A stretch of 23,859 nucleotides of DNA from a virus. A program made the position numbers and the translations under genes. Shown in pieces: positions 20,777 through 23,859 of the stretch. The stretch's first letter is position 1; each line of letters begins with the position of its first letter. The notes under the pieces were generated by a model. It saw only the letters and a list, made by a program, of their open reading frames with translations, searched no databases and was not told the DNA's origin. Location: positions 1 through 23,859 of IMG/VR virus record IMGVR_UViG_3300042463_000051. One strand, 5' to 3'.

Positions 20777-21047
20777 TTTCGATGTTACTCCATTGTTTAA
20801 GTTTTTCAAATTTATATTGTTTAGCAAGCATTAGTCCTTTCCATTCTACACCAACATCTTTTTTCACAAGCAAATCAATCATGGCTAACAGATCACCCAA
20901 TTCTTCTTGGAGCATCTGGATATTCGTACAATCTTTACCAGGTTTTATCTGGTCAGGACCGAAACGAAAGCACTTACTGATTGCTTGAGTTACCTCTGCA
21001 CATTCTTCTTGGAGAATCAGCAGTATCTCTCTGGTATCTTCGTTCAT
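20769..21047 (-). CDS. MazG-like nucleotide pyrophosphohydrolase (92 aa)
   Basis: The protein carries the MazG/all-alpha NTP pyrophosphatase metal motif: EECAE (E14, E15, E18) and, after a spacer, EELGD (E49, D52). The length fits a single-domain enzyme. It would hydrolyse NTPs or dNTPs to the monophosphate, or (as proposed for cyanophage MazG) alter the host (p)ppGpp or nucleotide pool. The upstream ribosome site is weak, and the gene starts four bases after the stop of another MazG-type gene. Two adjacent pyrophosphohydrolases suggest distinct substrates. No signal peptide is seen. Confidence 0.8.
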   Translation of the reverse strand: MNEDTREILLILQEECAEVTQAISKCFRFGPDQIKPGKDCTNIQMLQEELGDLLAMIDLLVKKDVGVEWKGLMLAKQYKFEKLKQWSNIEIE

Positions 21048-21051
21048 TATA

Positions 21052-21591
21052 TCAGGCTTTCACGAAAGGTGCAAGCTCTGGAGCAGTCCAACCCTCAGGT
21101 TTTAGAACTTTACCATCCGCACGTTTGATAACTTTACCAGTTACCAAATCAATTTTGGCTAAGTTACTTCGCGCAACCTCAGCCCATGCTCCATCAACAT
21201 CGTAACCTTTCATCTTGCAGTAACCCAAGATAACCCAGATCATGTCCATGCAAGCATCAAGTTGTTCAACCTCATCATTGGCTTTCATTGCGTCTTGAAA
21301 TTCCCAATACTCTTCATTGATCAGATTACGATACAAGCTAACATTTTCTTTGCTAGGCAGTTGGTCACATGCATCAATGAATGTATTCACGTCCTGATTC
21401 ATGTCGGTGTTCAGTTTTTTCAAAATAATTGCTCCATTTTCCATACTAATATTTAATCTGGTACCTTCGTACCAACCCATGTCTTGCACCAAATCATCAG
21501 GCAACTGTAGAATGGCATCACCATTATCCAGAATCTCCACGATTTCAGCACTATAAGTTTTATCCTTCAATTGACACCCTCTTCCATTCAT
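21052..21591 (-). CDS. AbrB-like domain fused to MazG-like pyrophosphohydrolase (179 aa)
   Basis: Residues about 14-60 (AEIVEILDNGDAILQLPDDL, MGWYEGTRLNIS, GAIILKK) match the SpoVT/AbrB swapped-hairpin DNA-binding domain found in antitoxins and transition regulators. Residues about 68-145 match an all-alpha NTP pyrophosphohydrolase: NEEYWE (E93, E94, E97) then EQLDACMD (E109, D112, D116). The tail has KVIKRADGKVLKPEGW, which I associate with phage MazG-like proteins. The start is uncertain: ATG 21591 overlaps the upstream gene by 32 bases, while TTG 21570, with AGAGGG six bases before it, overlaps by 11 and keeps both domains. The fusion could link a nucleotide-pool enzyme to DNA binding or simply to dimerisation. 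Confidence 0.75.
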   Translation of the reverse strand: MNGRGCQLKDKTYSAEIVEILDNGDAILQLPDDLVQDMGWYEGTRLNISMENGAIILKKLNTDMNQDVNTFIDACDQLPSKENVSLYRNLINEEYWEFQDAMKANDEVEQLDACMDMIWVILGYCKMKGYDVDGAWAEVARSNLAKIDLVTGKVIKRADGKVLKPEGWTAPELAPFVKA

Positions 21592-21874
21592 CACCAATTT
21601 TCATCCACAATCTGTCATCTTTTCCCACAGCCATTGCAACAGAGTTTGTCACACGCGGATTAGAATGAAATTGAATTCCATAAGGACTAGCTGGAGCTTT
21701 TGGTTCATCATATGATCCAGTAAGTTGTAGCGTGTAAGCAGTTTTCGGTGGTGCAAGATGTGTAATATCACGATTGGCTTCTCCAATCTCTTTTACTTGC
21801 CTATAAGATGCTGCACCCACAGCGAATGCACCGATGATGCCTGCACCTTTTAAAAAATTTCTTCGCATGTTCAT
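21560..21874 (-). CDS. Small exported protein with twin-arginine signal (104 aa)
   Basis: The N-terminus, MNMRRNFLKGAG, carries a Tat-type twin-arginine motif (RRxFLK). It is followed by a hydrophobic stretch (IIGAFAVGAASY) of 15 to 18 residues without a clear AxA cleavage site, so it could be a Tat signal anchor. The remaining 70 residues form a small hydrophilic domain (PPKTAYTLQLTGSYDEP, AMAVGKDDRLWMKIGDEWKR) that would face the periplasm. ATG 21874 overlaps the dCMP deaminase stop as ATGA, with a weak GGAA upstream. I do not recognise the mature domain. Export of a phage early protein to the periplasm could serve superinfection exclusion or envelope changes. Confidence 0.75.
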   Translation of the reverse strand: MNMRRNFLKGAGIIGAFAVGAASYRQVKEIGEANRDITHLAPPKTAYTLQLTGSYDEPKAPASPYGIQFHSNPRVTNSVAMAVGKDDRLWMKIGDEWKRVSIEG

Positions 21875-22299
21875 AATTTTTCCACTTTCACTCCGGCTCT
21901 CTCCAAGAACTGAACGCCATCAGCATTACGATAATGATTACGATAATACACAGAAGAGATACCACTTTGAAAAACAAGTTTGGCGCAATCAATACAAGGG
22001 GCATGAGTGATAAACATAGTAGCACCGTCGCCAGACTCGGTACTTTTTGCCAGTTTTGCAATTGCGTTGGTTTCTGCATGTAATACCTCTGGTTTTGTTT
22101 TTAGTACGGGTGCACCCTTATCATAACCAACAATATTCTCACATGTATTGTCCCAGCCAGATGGCATGCCGTTATATCCGATGGATATAATTCTATCATC
22201 TTTTACAACGATAGCACCGACCTGCAATCTAACTGCGGTTGAACAGTTAGCAAATGTTTCAGCAGTCGTCATGAATGCTTCAATGTGCTTTGTCTTCAT
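21871..22299 (-). CDS. cd: dCMP deaminase (142 aa)
   Basis: Converts dCMP to dUMP for thymidylate synthesis. The zinc-dependent cytidine/deoxycytidylate deaminase core is visible: HAE at 74-76 (zinc ligand and catalytic glutamate) and PCIDC at 101-105 (C102, C105). The substrate-side segment GYNGMPSGWDN at 41-51 is typical of dCMP deaminases. The C-terminal YYRNHYRNADGVQFLERAGV fits the family ending. At 142 residues it is shorter than T4 Cd (193). A 30-base gap precedes the gene. It belongs to the nucleotide-pool set with the MazG-like proteins. Confidence 0.93.
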   Translation of the reverse strand: MKTKHIEAFMTTAETFANCSTAVRLQVGAIVVKDDRIISIGYNGMPSGWDNTCENIVGYDKGAPVLKTKPEVLHAETNAIAKLAKSTESGDGATMFITHAPCIDCAKLVFQSGISSVYYRNHYRNADGVQFLERAGVKVEKL

Positions 22300-22329
22300 A
22301 GCAATTATGTATGTTAGTTGAACATGCAG

Positions 22330-22725
22330 TCATTTTGTTTTCTCCGCAATTTGTTTATAACCTGAAGTGGTAGGATGAACGCCATCTTTACTCAATCCTG
22401 TAATTGGAAGAACGGTGTCACCATACTCTTTTGACACATCTTGGATCATCATCTGAATGTCTGGTTTTATTGCAGGTAAAATCCAAAAAACTCTAGCTGT
22501 TCCAACTTTCTCACGAATACGTTGAAGCTCTGCTTTAGTTCTAATGCCATTATGATCATTGCTACCTAAACTAATGATCACAGTCTTTGCAGATAAATCA
22601 TTTTTTAGATAGTTACGATTCCACTGCATACTGTTCCAACCAGTTTTTGCATGTACAACACACTCCGGTCTAGCCATGTGTGTTCCTACTGCAATACTGT
22701 CACCAAGAATTAAGCAATCAATCAT
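22330..22725 (-). CDS. Small SGNH/GDSL-type hydrolase (131 aa)
   Basis: The SGNH-fold blocks are in order: LILGDSIAVGT (nucleophile S10), the Gly/Asn block SLGSNDHNG at 53-60 (N56), and SKDGVHPTTSGY with D114 and H117 of the catalytic triad. At 131 residues it is short for the family but keeps all catalytic residues and looks intact. No signal peptide is seen, so it is probably cytoplasmic. Phage SGNH proteins may remove acyl or acetyl groups from glycans or lipids; the substrate here is unknown. The ATG overlaps the phosphoesterase stop as ATGA. Confidence 0.85.
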   Translation of the reverse strand: MIDCLILGDSIAVGTHMARPECVVHAKTGWNSMQWNRNYLKNDLSAKTVIISLGSNDHNGIRTKAELQRIREKVGTARVFWILPAIKPDIQMMIQDVSKEYGDTVLPITGLSKDGVHPTTSGYKQIAEKTK

Positions 22726-23639
22726 ATGTCAAGGTATTGAAGTTCAAAACGATCAGCGCAATCTTCATAATTGATGTATCCGCGTGGATTACATACAATG
22801 CGAGTTGAGCCGATCATGTAGTCAAAACGATCATGTGTATGACCGTGTGTCCATAGTTTGATCTGTGGATGATCAAGAATAAACTCTGACAAGTCAGAAG
22901 AGTATGCACCATTCATCATCACATCGTTTTGATATTGTGGCTTTGTTGACAATTTACATGGAGCGTGGTGACCCACAACTACAAATTTTTCATCAAACAT
23001 TCCCTCAATAACATGGCGAATATATTCCTTCATGGCTACATGATCCGCATATGCATCTTCTGGGCTGAATGACGCAATATCTTCTTTGAATTTGAATCCA
23101 TCAGGAATCGCCATTCCTTTTTCATCAAGTACGTATTGGCCATCATCGCCACGTTTGTATACAGGAACTTTACGAGTGACTACGCGCTTGCTATTTTTAA
23201 CAATGCGGAAATCGTTCATCATGCTACGAACATGGTATAATGTTAGTGCATCACCATTGTTCATATCTGTCCACAAAGTGCCGCCAATAAATGTCACACC
23301 ATTTACTGTAACATATTCACGGTCTAGAATGTGTAGATTTTTCAGATATCCAAGTTTCTCTTTGAGTCTGGGAAGAGACAGTGCATAATCACCATGATAG
23401 TGTTCATGGTTGCCAGCAACATACAAGACTGTAGGAAATCGCTCGGAGCATTCTTGGAAGAATGTGTGATATCGATTAGACTTGTCGGATGCGCCCAACA
23501 GATTATGGACATCCTGGTCGTTCAACTCATTGGCTAAGCAAATGTCACCTGAAAGAATCAGAACATCGGCGTTTTCTGTGTTTTGGAGGGAGATTGTTCC
23601 GAATTCTAGGTGTAGATCGGATGCGAGTGCAATTTTCAT
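22722..23639 (-). CDS. Calcineurin-like metallophosphoesterase (305 aa)
   Basis: The metal-binding motifs appear in order: SDLHLE (D8, H10), LSGD (D32), GNHEHY (N77, H78), GHH at 223-225 and HGHTHD at 265-270. This is a complete two-metal phosphoesterase site. The central region, about residues 130-200, is a charged insertion (VPVYKRGDDGQY) rather than part of the core. Substrates may be nucleotides, nucleic-acid ends or phosphoproteins. It is the first gene after a near-consensus sigma70 promoter and so probably among the earliest expressed. An AAAGG lies about twelve bases before the ATG, which is rather far. It is followed by the SGNH hydrolase. Confidence 0.9.
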   Translation of the reverse strand: MKIALASDLHLEFGTISLQNTENADVLILSGDICLANELNDQDVHNLLGASDKSNRYHTFFQECSERFPTVLYVAGNHEHYHGDYALSLPRLKEKLGYLKNLHILDREYVTVNGVTFIGGTLWTDMNNGDALTLYHVRSMMNDFRIVKNSKRVVTRKVPVYKRGDDGQYVLDEKGMAIPDGFKFKEDIASFSPEDAYADHVAMKEYIRHVIEGMFDEKFVVVGHHAPCKLSTKPQYQNDVMMNGAYSSDLSEFILDHPQIKLWTHGHTHDRFDYMIGSTRIVCNPRGYINYEDCADRFELQYLDI

Positions 23640-23649
23640 AATATAAGAT

Positions 23650-23683
23650 GCCTTTCTATGCTGTTAGTATAGCACAGAAAGGC
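23650..23683. repeat. Inverted repeat spanning the promoter -10 region
   Basis: GCCTTTCT (23650-23657) and AGAAAGGC (23676-23683) are exact 8-base complements. Inside them, after one mismatch, TGCT and AGCA also pair, leaving an 8-base loop. The element covers the -10 hexamer and part of the spacer of the adjacent promoter, so it could be an operator for a dimeric repressor or a hairpin at the start of the transcript. Confidence 0.65.
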
Positions 23684-23694
23684 TTTCCTGTCAA
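23666..23694 (-). promoter_or_regulatory. Strong sigma70-type early promoter
   Basis: The minus strand has TTGACA (23689-23694), exactly 17 bases, then TATACT (23666-23671). The -35 is perfect and the -10 differs from consensus at one base. It lies just after the Hsp20 stop codon and drives the phosphoesterase gene and probably the whole early block. Host RNA polymerase should recognise it unaided, which fits early expression. Confidence 0.8.
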
Positions 23695-23697
23695 GTA

Positions 23698-23859
23698 TTA
23701 CTCTTGAAGAAGAGTTTTATTTTTGGTAGAAGTGAGTACTTTATCGTTACCACCAGAAGCGATTGGAATGCGTTTTGGCAGCTTTTCCTCAGGAATGACG
23801 TTCACTAGCTTGACGGTCAGAATACCGTTCTCCAGACCCGCTCCATCCACCTGAACCGT
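23698..23859 (-). CDS. Hsp20/alpha-crystallin small heat shock protein (partial, C-terminal 53 aa)
   Basis: The last 53 codons of a gene whose start lies beyond the right edge. The sequence VDGAGLENGILTVKLVNVIP matches the end of the alpha-crystallin domain (the conserved AxxxNGVLxxxxPK strand). KRIPIAS supplies the I-x-I tail motif that links dimers into larger oligomers. Small heat shock proteins hold unfolded proteins for refolding and are common in marine T4-like phages. TAA at 23698 ends the gene four bases before the early promoter. Confidence 0.88.
   Translation of the reverse strand, partial: TVQVDGAGLENGILTVKLVNVIPEEKLPKRIPIASGGNDKVLTSTKNKTLLQE

Noticed and set aside
20777-20827. 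N-terminal extension of the 82-aa protein to a TTG at 20827
   Set aside because: It would overlap the MazG-like gene by 59 bases, and the extra residues look like antigenically simple Asn/Leu sequence. The TTG at 20776 with GGAG upstream is more economical, though not certain.

Overview
This 23.9 kb window is a fragment of a T4-like (tevenvirus-related) contractile-tail phage, probably from an aquatic Gram-negative host. The evidence is the set of T4-type replication genes: a family B DNA polymerase (gp43), a UvsX recombinase and a gp41-type DnaB helicase. They lie among genes common in marine T4-like phages, such as Hsp20, a MazG-like pyrophosphohydrolase, dCMP deaminase and small conserved phage proteins. 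Every gene I can support reads from the minus strand, so transcription runs from high to low coordinates. Packing is very tight, with many ATGA, TAATG or TAA/ATG junctions, and no gap exceeds 82 bases. I see no tRNA, CRISPR array, insertion sequence, integrase or attachment site.

Reading in the direction of transcription, the right end (23859 to 20229) is an early/accessory metabolic block. It begins with the 3' end of an Hsp20 gene and then a near-consensus sigma70 promoter (23666-23694). The genes that follow are a calcineurin-like phosphoesterase, a small SGNH hydrolase, a dCMP deaminase, a small protein with a twin-arginine signal, an AbrB-MazG fusion, a second MazG-like protein and two small conserved proteins. 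The core replication genes come next (20228 to 14883): gp43, UvsX, a 122-residue protein in the slot where T4 carries gene 40, and gp41 starting at a TTG codon.

A perfect T4 late promoter motif (TATAAATA, 14880-14887) overlaps the gp41 stop codon. It marks the switch to a late-type block: a PD-(D/E)XK nuclease-like protein, a ligase-type nucleotidyltransferase-like protein and a small conserved protein. A five-gene sugar cassette follows (12556 to 8945) with two GT-A-like glycosyltransferases, a SAM methyltransferase, an HtrL/YibB-like protein and a WavE-like glycosyltransferase.

The left end (8890 to 1) looks like virion or internal-head genes. It holds an 843-residue fusion of a nucleotidylyltransferase and a P-loop kinase, a small cysteine/arginine-rich conserved protein, a 550-residue structural protein, two large repetitive charged proteins, a 186-residue structural protein and the start of one more gene.

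The most interesting theme is that five proteins from separate places begin with nearly the same short leader (consensus M-x-x-[FY]-[KR]-x-[FLY]-[LIV]-x-E). It resembles the T4 capsid-targeting sequence, which directs internal proteins into the prohead and is cut by the gp21 protease. Two neighbouring long proteins carry repeated LDE/IDE-L-S-K-K-T-L-G units that match the gp21 cleavage rule, and one contains an embedded HicA-toxin-like domain. Together these suggest a packaged, and perhaps injected, set of enzymes and peptides. A proline/valine-rich gene with a strong ribosome binding site also appears to be nested out of frame inside the 843-residue gene.
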